NCBI GenBank assembly: GCA_963973975.1
Contig: CAXBCF010000003.1
Location: 62,001 to 126,000 of the forward strand
Length of the DNA: 64,000 bases
From: UBA1494_A sp963973975
GTDB lineage: Bacteria; Bacteroidota; Bacteroidia; Flavobacteriales_E; Vicingaceae
Reading direction: 5' to 3'
Positions 1 to 10,200 of the stretch are shown piece after piece (the first letter of the stretch is position 1; every line of letters starts with the position of its first letter). The notes below the pieces were generated by a model. That model saw only the letters and a list, made by a program, of their open reading frames with translations, was not told the origin of the DNA and searched no databases. A program made the position numbers and the translations under genes.

Positions 1-124
1 CAATGTATGAATTGAGTTCGTCAACAGTTCCATATGCTTCAATCCTTAAATGATGCTTAGAAACGCGTCTGCCGCCAATTAATGATGTTTGACCCTTGTC
101 TCCTTTTTTTGTATAAATTTTCAT
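1..124 (-). CDS. PduO-type ATP:cob(I)alamin adenosyltransferase, N-terminal part only
   Basis: The first 41 codons are visible; the rest lies outside the window. The translation starts MKIYTKKGDKGQTSLIGG and continues with RIEAYGTVDELNSYI. These are the N-terminal nucleotide-binding motif (YTKxGDxGxTSL) and the GTxDELN helix of PduO/MMAB-type adenosyltransferases, which transfer the adenosyl group of ATP to cob(I)alamin to make coenzyme B12. The ATG at 124 lies 17 nt after the stop of the ABC ATPase gene, so the two are probably co-transcribed. In Bacteroidota the product usually serves methylmalonyl-CoA mutase, but that gene is not in view. The identification rests on clear motifs; the C-terminal half cannot be checked. 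Confidence 0.85.
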   Translation of the reverse strand, partial: MKIYTKKGDKGQTSLIGGRRVSKHHLRIEAYGTVDELNSYI

Positions 125-141
125 TGAGTTATAGTTTATCT

Positions 142-855
142 TTAAGCAAATGAAGTGATCTCTTTGTTCAATTCGTCACTTTCAATGTTTCCATCTTTTA
201 GTCGAATAATTCGGTGCGCATGCTTTGCAATATCTTCTTCGTGGGTTACTAAAATAATCGTGTTTCCCGCCTTGTGAATTTCATCAAAAAGTCCCATAAT
301 TTCATGTGAGGTTTTTGAATCGAGGTTTCCTGTTGGTTCGTCAGCTAAAATTATTGAAGGGTGATTCACCATTGCTCGGGCAATAGCAACTCTTTGCCTT
401 TGACCGCCTGAAAGTTCGTTGGGTTTGTGAGTCATCCGATTGGCTAAACCCACTTGCTGCAAAACTTCCGTAGCACGTTCAGTTCTGTTTGATTTTGATT
501 GTCCTGCATAAATTAATGGAAGCGCAACATTGTCTAAAGCAGATGCTCGAGGTAATAAATTAAATGTTTGGAAAACAAAACCAATTTCTTTGTTTCTGAT
601 TTCAGCTAGTTCATCATCGCTTAGTTTGCTAACGTCTTTTTGATTTAAGATATAAGTACCTGATGTAGGAGTATCAAGGCAACCAAGAAGATTCATTAGG
701 GTAGATTTTCCAGAACCGGAAGGGCCCATAAGTGCCAAGTATTCGTTTTTTTGAATGCTAAAAGAAATTTCTTTGAGAACTTTTATTACTTGGTTACCAA
801 GTTTAAAATTTCTAACCAGATTTTGAATTTCTATTATTGCCTTATCAGAAGTCAT
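142..855 (-). CDS. ABC transporter ATP-binding protein, LolD/MacB type
   Basis: This 237-residue protein is a complete ATPase subunit. It has Walker A (GPSGSGKST, residues 44-52), a Q-loop near FVFQTFNLLP (94-102), the signature LSGGQ (148-152), Walker B (IILADEP, about 168-174) and the H-loop histidine (about 205). The LLGCLDxPTSG stretch and the FQxFNLLP Q-loop are typical of the LolD/MacB/FtsE-like group, which powers lipoprotein release, efflux or mechanotransmission with FtsX-fold permeases. No permease gene is adjacent, so the partner must be encoded elsewhere. The gene is followed by the cobalamin adenosyltransferase gene in the same direction. A specific substrate cannot be assigned from the ATPase alone. 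Confidence 0.9.
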   Translation of the reverse strand: MTSDKAIIEIQNLVRNFKLGNQVIKVLKEISFSIQKNEYLALMGPSGSGKSTLMNLLGCLDTPTSGTYILNQKDVSKLSDDELAEIRNKEIGFVFQTFNLLPRASALDNVALPLIYAGQSKSNRTERATEVLQQVGLANRMTHKPNELSGGQRQRVAIARAMVNHPSIILADEPTGNLDSKTSHEIMGLFDEIHKAGNTIILVTHEEDIAKHAHRIIRLKDGNIESDELNKEITSFA

Positions 856-942
856 TTTTATGCAAAGTGTTTGTTTGATTGATTTCTTAACTACGATATA
901 ATTTACAATAAAATTAATTTTAAAAAATTGATTGAGGAGTAC

Positions 943-1728
943 TTAATGATAAACGGTAAAATGTTCTTTGGCTTGATCTGTTTTAAAAAATAAGATACCC
1001 ATTTGAAATAAGTCTATGCTGATACTAACCTGAGGGTGTTTTTGAATTTCATTCCATGCCGCATGCATCTCTCGCGACCAATAAATATCATCAAAGATAA
1101 AAATGCTATCTGGGTTTGCTTTTTTTAGGCACTTTTCAAAATAGTCAATTGTCGGTTTCTTTTGATGATTGCCATCAAAAAATACAAAGTCGAGTGTTTT
1201 TTTTGAGTTAATGATTTCTTCAAGCACATCATCAAATGGAGCATTGACAACTTCGATATTGTTGATGTTTAATTTTTTATAGTTGACTTTGGCAATTTTT
1301 GCAATCTGAGGAGAACCTTCAATACTCGTGATTTCAGCTGAAGGATTTGCTTTAGCCATGTAAGCTGTTGTGAGTCCAAAAGAAGTGCCTATTTCTAAAA
1401 TGTTTTGTGGTTTGAATTCATAAATCAAACGAAAAATTAATTGAGCATTTTTTGGATCTTTTAAAGCGGATTTGCTGATGCTGCTGATTTTGCGTTCGTT
1501 TTTATTATTTTTTCTTGAACCTGCTCCTAAATCAATTACTTCAATTTTTTTGTGAGTCAATTGAAGTTTTGCTCGTAAAGATTCAATTTCTTCGAAACAA
1601 TAAAATGGAATTTTTTCTTGAAAAATACTGCGATTTAAGTTGAAAACAAAAGGAGAGTGAATTCCGTGTAAGTGAATTGAGTTAAGTAAGTAGTTGATAT
1701 ATTTTAAAATACGCCAAATATTAGTCAT
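943..1728 (-). CDS. Class I SAM-dependent O-methyltransferase-like protein
   Basis: The protein (261 aa from the ATG at 1728) has the methyltransferase_24/O-methyltransferase pattern. Motif I is ILEIGTSFGLTTAYMA, an acidic motif II is ITSIEGSP, and the motif IV region is LDFVFFDGNHQK, followed by FIFDDIYWS. The N-terminal IHLHGIHSPFVFNL stretch is common in Bacteroidota members of this group. An open frame continues upstream to a TTG at 1800, but ATG 1728 is preferred because it overlaps the stop of the upstream YkvA-like gene by 8 nt, a usual coupling arrangement, and because the extra 24 residues lie inside that gene. It is the last gene of the M13 peptidase/YkvA/methyltransferase run. The substrate is unknown. 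Confidence 0.8.
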   Translation of the reverse strand: MTNIWRILKYINYLLNSIHLHGIHSPFVFNLNRSIFQEKIPFYCFEEIESLRAKLQLTHKKIEVIDLGAGSRKNNKNERKISSISKSALKDPKNAQLIFRLIYEFKPQNILEIGTSFGLTTAYMAKANPSAEITSIEGSPQIAKIAKVNYKKLNINNIEVVNAPFDDVLEEIINSKKTLDFVFFDGNHQKKPTIDYFEKCLKKANPDSIFIFDDIYWSREMHAAWNEIQKHPQVSISIDLFQMGILFFKTDQAKEHFTVYH

Positions 1729-2128
1729 CAGATTTTTCTGAGTTTTCTTGTTCCCACTTTTTAAACTTATCAATGTCTTCTTTGATAGAAGAAAGTACAA
1801 AACTAATTACTGTGATGTCATCGAAAAAACCTGCAATAGGAATAAAATCTGGAATAAAGTCGAAGGGAATAACAAAGTAAAGCAGTGCTGTTACAGCATA
1901 AACAATCGTTTTAACCGGAACTTCTCTATATTTCTTGAGTTTCCATGCGCTAACTAAACGCAAAAGTGTTTGGAATTCATTCCAAACACTTTTTAATTGT
2001 TCTTTTTTTTCTGAAGCTTTCTTTTTAGAGTCGGCGACTAATTTTTTTACTTTCTCTGCACTTTTGATCAGCGCATTTGCTTTCTCTTTGGTCGCATCAA
2101 ATCCTCTAGGTTTTTTAGCCGAATCCAT
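1721..2128 (-). CDS. YkvA/DUF1232 family small membrane protein
   Basis: This is a 135-residue protein. Its N-terminal half is rich in Lys, Ala and Glu and is probably helical. The second half carries the DUF1232 signature: a hydrophobic segment ending YFVIPFDFIPDFIPIAGFFDD, in which the DxIPDxIP-like motif and the following DD are diagnostic. The biochemical role of the family is not established; members are associated with membranes. It starts 1 nt after the M13 peptidase stop and its own stop overlaps the methyltransferase start, so the three genes are very likely translated from one transcript. Family assignment is firm, function is not. Confidence 0.8.
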   Translation of the reverse strand: MDSAKKPRGFDATKEKANALIKSAEKVKKLVADSKKKASEKKEQLKSVWNEFQTLLRLVSAWKLKKYREVPVKTIVYAVTALLYFVIPFDFIPDFIPIAGFFDDITVISFVLSSIKEDIDKFKKWEQENSEKSDD

Positions 2129-2129
2129 T

Positions 2130-4163
2130 TTACCAGATTACTGCTTTAAGAGAATCGGGATTTACCATGTTGCTCGCTTCATCGCAATTAAAAGCGGCAG
2201 CAAATTCAGGCATGTTAGCCAATGGCCCTTTTACACGGTATTCCCCTGGAGAGTGAGAGTCAGTTGCAATTCTTTTTCTCAATTCTTCATCGGTCATGTT
2301 CATGTGCCACACTTGTGCCCAACCTAAAAAGAAGCGCTGTTGGTAGGTAAATCCGTCAATTTTTGCAACTTCTTCTTTATCTTCCAATTCCTTTTCCAAT
2401 GCATAGAAGGCTAGGGTTGCGCCACCTAAGTCAGCAATGTTTTCACCTAAAGTCAATTTCCCGTTCACAAAAAGTCCTTCCATTACTTCAAAATTATTGA
2501 ATTGGTTCACTACAAGATCAGCCCTTCCATCAAATTGATTTCTGTCAGTTTCTGTCCACCAATTACTTAAATTACCTTTTGCGTCGTACTTGCTTCCTTG
2601 GTCATCAAAGCCATGAGTGAATTCATGACCAATTACAGCGCCAATTCCACCGTAATTGATAGCTGCATCGGCATTTGGTGAGTAGAAGGGAGGCTGCAAT
2701 ATACCAGCTGGGAAAACTATCTCATTTTTCGAAGAACTGTAGTAGGCGTTTACCGTTTGTGGACTCATAAACCACTCGTCTTTGTCTACAGGTTTTCCGA
2801 GTTTATTAATCATGTAATTGAAATTAAATTGCCTCGCATTTATGATGTTCTGAACTTGGTTATCTGCAACAATTTTCAAATCCGAATAATCTTTCCACTT
2901 ATCTGGAAAACCAATTTTTTTATTGAAAGCATTTAATTTTTCAAGAGCTTTTTCTTTTGTTTCTTGACTCATCCAAGCCAAGTTATTGATTCTTTCACGA
3001 AAAACGATTCTCAAATTCTCAACCATTTGACTTACATCTTCTTTTGCTTCTTTAGAAAAATGCCTTTCTACAAAAGCCTTTCCCATTAATTCTCCGATGT
3101 TTCCATTTATCTTTCCCAAAGCGATTTTCCATCTTGGCTTCATCTCTTTTGTTCCGCTCAAAGTTTTGCCATAGAAATCAAAGTTCTGATTTACAAAATC
3201 TTTATTAAGCTCAGTTGCATAGGTGTCCAACAATCTCCATTTGAGGTAGTCTTTCCATTCATTGAGTGGAATTGAATCCATGTAATGATTAACTGATTGT
3301 ATGAAAATTGGTTGACCAACAATAACGGCATCAACAGCTTTTAAATTAATTAAGGTGAAAAACTTAGTCCAATCAATGGCAGTTCCTAAGCTATCTAGTT
3401 TATTCAATTCGAATTTGTTGTAAGTTTTATCTGGGTCACGTCTTTCTACTCTCGACATTGATTTTTCAGCAAGCAGTTTTTCAAGCTCATATACTTTTTC
3501 AGCTTGTGCATCAATTTTTGCTAGTTCGAAAATTTTATGAATGTGTTGAATATAAGCATTTTGAATCTCGGTAGATTTTTCATCGTTTTTTAAATAGTAA
3601 TCCCGATCTGGAAGACCAAGTCCGCTTTGAGAAATGTGGGTGATGTATTGCTCACTGTTTTTACTGTCTTGACCAATATAAGTGCCGAACAGAGAATTGA
3701 CACCAATTGATTTGTGATGTGCTACAACTTCAATTAAGTCTTTTTTCTCTTTGATGTTTTCGATTCGAGCTAGTTCCTCTTTTAATGGTGCTATTCCTAA
3801 TTCATCTGCTCTAGCCGAATCCATGATGCTCTTGTAGAAGTCACCAATTTTTTGTTCCATGCTTCCATTTTCGAATGATTTGCTTGAAAATTCCTGAAGA
3901 ATGTTTTTCAGTTTTGCGTTATTCGAATCAGTTACAACATTAAAACTGCTCCACCTACTTTCAGTTGATGGAACAGGGTTTGCTTTTAGCCAACCACCAA
4001 TTGCGTACTGGTAAAAATCATCACATGGAGAGGCTGTAGTGTCTAAGTTGCTTAATGGAAAAGCTTTAGCGATATTGTCATTTTCTTTTTCTGTACTTTT
4101 TTCTTCATTACCACATGAATATAAAGCAATTAATAAACTTCCTGTTAAAATCAATTTTAGCAT
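2130..4163 (-). CDS. M13 family (neprilysin-like) zinc endopeptidase, lipoprotein
   Basis: This 677-residue protein starts with a lipoprotein signal (lipobox LIALYSC, Cys 17), so it should be anchored by lipid in the periplasm or outer membrane. The M13 N-terminal domain (DDFYQYAIGGWL near residue 50) is followed by the catalytic domain. The substrate-binding NAYY motif lies near residue 463. The zinc motif is HEFTH at 513-517 and the third ligand is in ENIADLGG (Glu 574). Length is typical for PepO/neprilysin-type enzymes, which cut short peptides. It is the first gene of a three-gene run. All catalytic residues are present, so it should be active. The physiological substrate cannot be read from the sequence. 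Confidence 0.95.
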   Translation of the reverse strand: MLKLILTGSLLIALYSCGNEEKSTEKENDNIAKAFPLSNLDTTASPCDDFYQYAIGGWLKANPVPSTESRWSSFNVVTDSNNAKLKNILQEFSSKSFENGSMEQKIGDFYKSIMDSARADELGIAPLKEELARIENIKEKKDLIEVVAHHKSIGVNSLFGTYIGQDSKNSEQYITHISQSGLGLPDRDYYLKNDEKSTEIQNAYIQHIHKIFELAKIDAQAEKVYELEKLLAEKSMSRVERRDPDKTYNKFELNKLDSLGTAIDWTKFFTLINLKAVDAVIVGQPIFIQSVNHYMDSIPLNEWKDYLKWRLLDTYATELNKDFVNQNFDFYGKTLSGTKEMKPRWKIALGKINGNIGELMGKAFVERHFSKEAKEDVSQMVENLRIVFRERINNLAWMSQETKEKALEKLNAFNKKIGFPDKWKDYSDLKIVADNQVQNIINARQFNFNYMINKLGKPVDKDEWFMSPQTVNAYYSSSKNEIVFPAGILQPPFYSPNADAAINYGGIGAVIGHEFTHGFDDQGSKYDAKGNLSNWWTETDRNQFDGRADLVVNQFNNFEVMEGLFVNGKLTLGENIADLGGATLAFYALEKELEDKEEVAKIDGFTYQQRFFLGWAQVWHMNMTDEELRKRIATDSHSPGEYRVKGPLANMPEFAAAFNCDEASNMVNPDSLKAVIW

Positions 4164-4225
4164 AATATTTTTTTTAAAACTTTGTTGTTTTTCTGAAAAT
4201 TCTATTTCTTCAAAAATAGAATAAA

Positions 4226-4257
4226 AAAAGCGCGTCCAAGTAAATGAACGCGCTTTT
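4226..4257 (-). terminator. Rho-independent terminator after the giant T9SS protein gene
   Basis: A 10-bp stem (AAAAGCGCGT at 4226-4235, ACGCGCTTTT at 4248-4257) with a 12-nt loop lies just after the stop codon at 4276. On the minus strand it is followed by a run of T. It also separates this gene from the M13 peptidase run. Confidence 0.8.
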
Positions 4258-4275
4258 ATAATATAAATTAAAATT

Positions 4276-7200
4276 TTAGTGAAGAGTCAACTTTTGATTG
4301 ATTACTTGATTTCCATCAATAATGCTGATGAAATAAATCCCTTTGGCTTTATCATTTAAATTAAATGATTTTCTCAAAGAGCTATTCGCATTCAAAATGG
4401 TTTCTACAGTAATAATTCTTCCACTAATGTCTCTGATGATTAATCGAACAGCAGCTTCATTAAAACCTGAAGAAGCAATTGTAAAATCACCTGATGTTGG
4501 ATTTGGGTAGATGCTGAATTGTTGATCTTCTAAAATTGCATCATTGATTCCAACTGGTGATAGTCTACAAATGGTAATGTCTGTAAAACGACTTGGGAAA
4601 ATTTGATAACCATCAAGGAAAGGAGAAGAATTATCAAACTGACCACCAACACCAATTAAGGCACAAATCGTATCACCAACTTTCAATGCTACTCCCGGAA
4701 GGTTTAAACTATCATTCACATCAGTATCGGCATCTACTCTAATAGTTAAAGTATCCGTTCCATTATAGGCTAGCATATTATAACTATTTGTCAAACTTGA
4801 ATCCAATAAAATAAAGTTTTGAATGGATAATAATTTACTTTCGGTGCTTTCATCCAATACAGTGGTAGGTATTGGACTCGGAACTGTAGCTCCTGAACTA
4901 AGAATAAATATAGAATCCGGCACAAACTGAGTTAAGCCATTAAATTGTGAAACTGTTCCATAAATCAACAATGAATCTCCTTCTGTAGGATTAGTATAGT
5001 TTGGTAGATTTCCTGATCTAAATACCACAATTCCCTCTTGTGAACTGCTTGATATGTCTATAAGAGTAAACTCATAACCGTTACCTCTTCTATCAGTTCC
5101 CACAACAGTTCCTGATGTTTGACATACAACATTCAACGAATCTGCTACACCATTAGCATCTTCTGTATTGATAGTTCTGATTGGGTAGAAAGGAATCACT
5201 GTAGGCGGTACTAGTCTACAAATAGTTATATCTGCAAATCGACTAGGAAAAATCTGATAACCGTCTAGGAAAGGAGTTGAATTATCAAATTGGCCTCCAA
5301 CGCCTATCATCGCACAGATGGTATCTCCGACACTTAACTCCTGACCAGGAATATTCAAACTGTCATTTACATCAGTATCGGCATCTACTCGAATCAATAA
5401 GGTGTCAGTTCCATTAAATGCGCGCATATTATAAGAATTAGTTCCGCTTGCATCAAGCAACACAAAGTTTTGGATGGATAACAATTTACTTTCAGTATTT
5501 TCATCTAATGTAGAAGTAGGAATCGGGCTAGGTATAGTAGCTCCTGTGCTAATAACAAATATTGAATCCGGTTCAAACTGGGTTAAACCATTGAATTGAG
5601 AAACCGTTCCATATATAAGTAATGAATCTCCTTCAGTTGGATTGGCATAATTTGGTAGATTAGTAGTTCTAAATACTACAATTCCTTCTTGTGAACTGCT
5701 TGACAAGTCTATTAGAGTTAACTCATAACCGTTTCCTCTTCTGTCTGTTCCTACAACAGTTCCTGATGTTTGACATACAACATTCAACGAATCAGCAACA
5801 CCATTATTATCTTCTGTATTAATCGTTCCAATAGGATAATATGGAATCATTACAGGAGGAATAAATTCAATTGCTCCAATGTCTGGAGGATTATTTCTAA
5901 TAACTCCAAAGAAGTCAACAAAAACTCCTAAGTTAGATCCTGCTCCATCTAAATCAGGATTAGTAGGAGTAAGGTCTCCATTTATTAAATCGACATACAA
6001 TGGATCACTATCAATACTGTTTGTATCTAAACTTGAAGCAACTTGCCATGCATTAATGTCCAAATGATCAGTAGCATTTTCTCTACCTAAGAATTGGCTA
6101 CCACTACCTGTACTATTTAAATAAACATTATTGAAATTAGAATTAACAACTGAGGTGTTGGTATTTAGGTAAATCCCATGTTTAACTCCTGTTCCTCCTC
6201 TAGTAATAGAAATATTATTATTTGCAAAAGTAATGCCTATTGCAGTAGTAGTTTGGTAAATACCTCTTGTTATTCCACCTGTTGCAGCAGCATGGTCTAA
6301 AGAAATCGTATTGTTTACATAAGCTTGATTATCACTCCCCGAATTATAAATACCATAAATTGTTCCATTTGAATTAATATCATAAATTAGATTATTAACA
6401 AAAATGTTTGGATTAGTTGGATCTGCATCATTTGAGCTGTTATAAATTGGATAAGAAGCACCTGTTAAACTTGTTGCAGAACCATGAGAATTATGAATTC
6501 TGTTGGCATTCGCAGTATCAGCAGAAGATCCTCCTGTTGTATAAATTCCATAAAATGTAGTAACAGTTTGTTTGTCAGCTCTATGAATATCGTTTCCTTC
6601 AATTAATGAATTAGAAATATGATTTAGGTATATTCCATATGCATAGAAGTTGCTTATTTCATTATTTACAATACGAATACTTGTATCAGAAATAGTAGTC
6701 GATAGTCCATTAAACCTTATTCCGTAGTACATTCCTTCTGAAATACCCCCATTTATTCGCGAATTAGAAATTGTAATTCTACTCGCATTATTACCTGTAG
6801 TAGCTGGTGAAGTTAAACTTCCACTACTCAGAATTCCTACTGAGTTGACAGAAGACGTAGAAGTTACAGCTGAGATATCTATATTGCAAGAATCGATTAA
6901 AATATCATGGCTACCCATGTCCATTTGTATGCCGTATCCAAAAGTAGGCCCTGCACTAACAATGTTAAGGTTTTTTAAAGTTATGAATGAAACATTACTT
7001 AAGCCCACTATTCTTCTTTCATTAGAAGAAGTTACAAAGCTCAAAGTATCATTATTACCGTTGATGGTAATCCTGCTACTAGCACTTGTTCCTACTATAT
7101 TCTGGAGTAAAAATTGCTCATTGTATGGCCCTGAATTTGCCACTACATCAACGTCTATATTACCACAGACTCCAAGGGTAGAAACTGCAGTAGCAAAATC

Positions 7201-10200
7201 AGTGAAACTTGCAAAGTTTGTACCTCCGGTTAGTTGACCTGAATTAATGGTGAAATTACCAACTAAACCAGTTGATAGGTTTAACAGAGAAAGTGTATCA
7301 TCACTCACTAACATATCTGCTAAACCATTCGGATTTTTGGTATAAAATTTTATGTTGTAGGTTGTTGATGCTAAAATAGTTACTGTCCCTAGAGACACGT
7401 TAGCAGTTGTACCTGGGTTTATAGTTCCAGTAAAAAGAGTAGAGTCGATTACGCCATTAACATCCCAAAAAACTTGAACATTATTAAGTGTATCTGTTCC
7501 TTTGTTCTCAACTACAACAACAGGAGTAATATTTCCTGGGCAAAGCGGTAAACTTGGACTTGTAATATCGATGACTCCGGCATTATTGGACAATAATGGT
7601 TCAATTTGAACGTCGTCAATTGACATGTCACTAGTAAACCCATTGCCTCTAAAACCTCTAAATACAAGCTGAATACTTTTACCTTGGTAACCATTTAAGA
7701 AAGTCTTAGCTTGTAACCACGAATCACCTTGATTAACTTGTTGTTGCCCACTAATAAAAGCAACTTGAGTTTGGATACCATTAGTATCTACTAAAACTTC
7801 TAAATTCCCCATATCAGCTCCATGCATGTGGTACCAAAAAGATAATTCAACAGCACTTTGAGAGCTGTCTATAAAAATTGGGGGAGAAATGAAATCAGCA
7901 GAATCATTGAGTCCACCACCTGAAGTTTCAAGAAAAATATACATTCCACCGGAAGTTGAAGGAGTAGTATTATCAAAAAATGGTCCTGTACCAGTTGAGT
8001 TTTCATTAACACCACTAGCATCTTCAGACTCCCATCTTGGATTTGAGCTTGTAGAGGAAGACCAACCTTTAGGCCAAGGATTACTTGTTATCCCAGGATT
8101 AAATGTTTCAAAATCTTCAAAAAATGGAACGGCTTCAGATGTATTAAAAGTAGTAGGTCCTACCCATCCACTTGTATCACCCACACCACAGATTGCTCTA
8201 ATATAAACATCAAAACTCGTACCCGATGTTAAACTCGATAAAGTTGTTGGGTTGGTAGAAACATTTATTAAAGTACCTGATCCCTGGGCTGCTCCTGCTA
8301 GAACATATTCTATTTCCCAGTTCAATGCTAGGCCTCCTTGTGTCCAATTAACTGTTGTTTCGTCAGTTTCAATGTTGGTAAAAGTTATGTTTGAAGGATT
8401 GACACAGCTTAAACAGGTGCTAACTTCCATTAAGTCAATCGCTAAGTCTCCTGTAAAACTTGAACCTCTTGTGTAAGCTAGTTGAATATAAATAGTTTGA
8501 CCAACATAACTATCTAAATTAACACCAACATTTTGCCATGGATCAATTTCTGCTGTTTGCAATTCTCCAGACCAGCTAAATTCAGTTGTAAAAGGACCTG
8601 ATGCTGAAGTACCAATTCCTACATTTAATGTTCCAATTGTAGCACCGTAAGCGTGCAACCAAAAGGAAAGTTCGGCAAAATCACTACCTTGTGTTAAATC
8701 TATTGGTGGAGAAACAATTGAGATTGGAGTAGAAGAGGATCCAGATGTTTCAAAGAAAACATAGTTTAACCCACTATGTGCACCAGAAGGACCTGTATTG
8801 GTTGAACCTGTTGTTCCAGTTCGGATGTTCCATGTATCTCCTGTTGCTCCTGTACCCCAAGTTCCAGTCCAAGAACCTTGAGCATCAAATTCTTCTGAAA
8901 ATACTATTGAAGTATTACCTGTAAGACATGTAAATCCCTGAGCACCCTGAATCAATGTTTTAAAACTTGAGACAAGAGACCAAGCACTAGTATCACCAAT
9001 AGCACAAATTGAACGAACATACCAATCGTAGTTTGTATTGGCGCTAAGTCCATTAATATTTAATGAATCAGCTGAAGTGATAAATTGAGTCCCGTTACCC
9101 GCAGTAAAGCCACTAGTGTCGTAGCTAATCTCCCAACTCGAAGCAGTTCCAACTTCATTCCAATTTAGCTGAGCGGAGTCACTAGAAATATTATTCGTTG
9201 ATAAGCCAATAGGTTCAACACATGCAGGAATAGAGCTGTAATAAGCAATTACTTCCCAAGACCCATTGACTACATCATTATATAAAGAATCACATGCAGA
9301 ACCTCCAAAAGTTCTACCATTTTCTAATTGAATAGTTACAGTGTCAATTGCGCCATTTGCAAAAGTTAAACCGTCTCGGAAATAACTAAAAACTCCTGCA
9401 GTATTTCCCGTACCGGCTGCTAAGCTTGATTCTCCTTGAATTGTATTTGGAGAGTATAGTCTAGAAAGTTGTTCAGACATCCAACCGCCATTTCCTGCTT
9501 CAATACTGTAACTGGTGGAAATGCTATCAATTCTATTTCCAGCTGGGATAACTAGAGTCATACTTCCAGGACAGGTAGAACTACCTGGTAATGAAGTAAA
9601 ATTTCTATCTGAAAATATTTTACCTGCCGTATATGTAACACAAACAGCTCCAATAGGACACTGTAATTGAGTTGTAAAAGAATTTATTGAAGACCATGCA
9701 CTTGTGTCACCGACTGCACAAATACTTCGAACATACCAGTCATAAGTTGTACTTGAATTTAATCCACTTAAAGTAAATGGTCTGGAGGTAACTAGTGAGT
9801 CAATACCTGAGCCGATAGGGAATCCTGAAAGGCCATATTGAACGATCCAAGAAGTAGCAGAATTATTTTCTGTCCAATTTAATTCTGCTGAATTAACAGT
9901 AATATTAGAATTATTCAATAAAGAGGGGATTAAACAACTAGGACAAGTTGCAGTATCTGCAAAAGCGATTCCTGTTGAAGGACCACTTCCTGATGTATAA
10001 ATTGTAGACAATGTTGCATCATACAATTCAAAAGAAACCTCATTATTAAAGGATCCACCACCGAGATAATTTAATATAATTGAATCTCCAGTATTTAAAG
10101 TGAGATTTATTGTAGAGTCAAAACCGTTAACTAAAGTATAAATGGTGTTTGAAGTGCCTACTTGAATATCGATTTGATTACCGTTCCATCCATCACCAAA

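Noticed and set aside
1..124. A cobalamin riboswitch near the adenosyltransferase start
   Set aside because: Only 17 nt separate it from the upstream gene, and no B12-box-like sequence is visible.
1729..1800. N-terminal extension of the methyltransferase to a TTG at 1800
   Set aside because: It lies entirely inside the upstream YkvA-like gene; the ATG at 1728 gives a normal 8-nt overlap.
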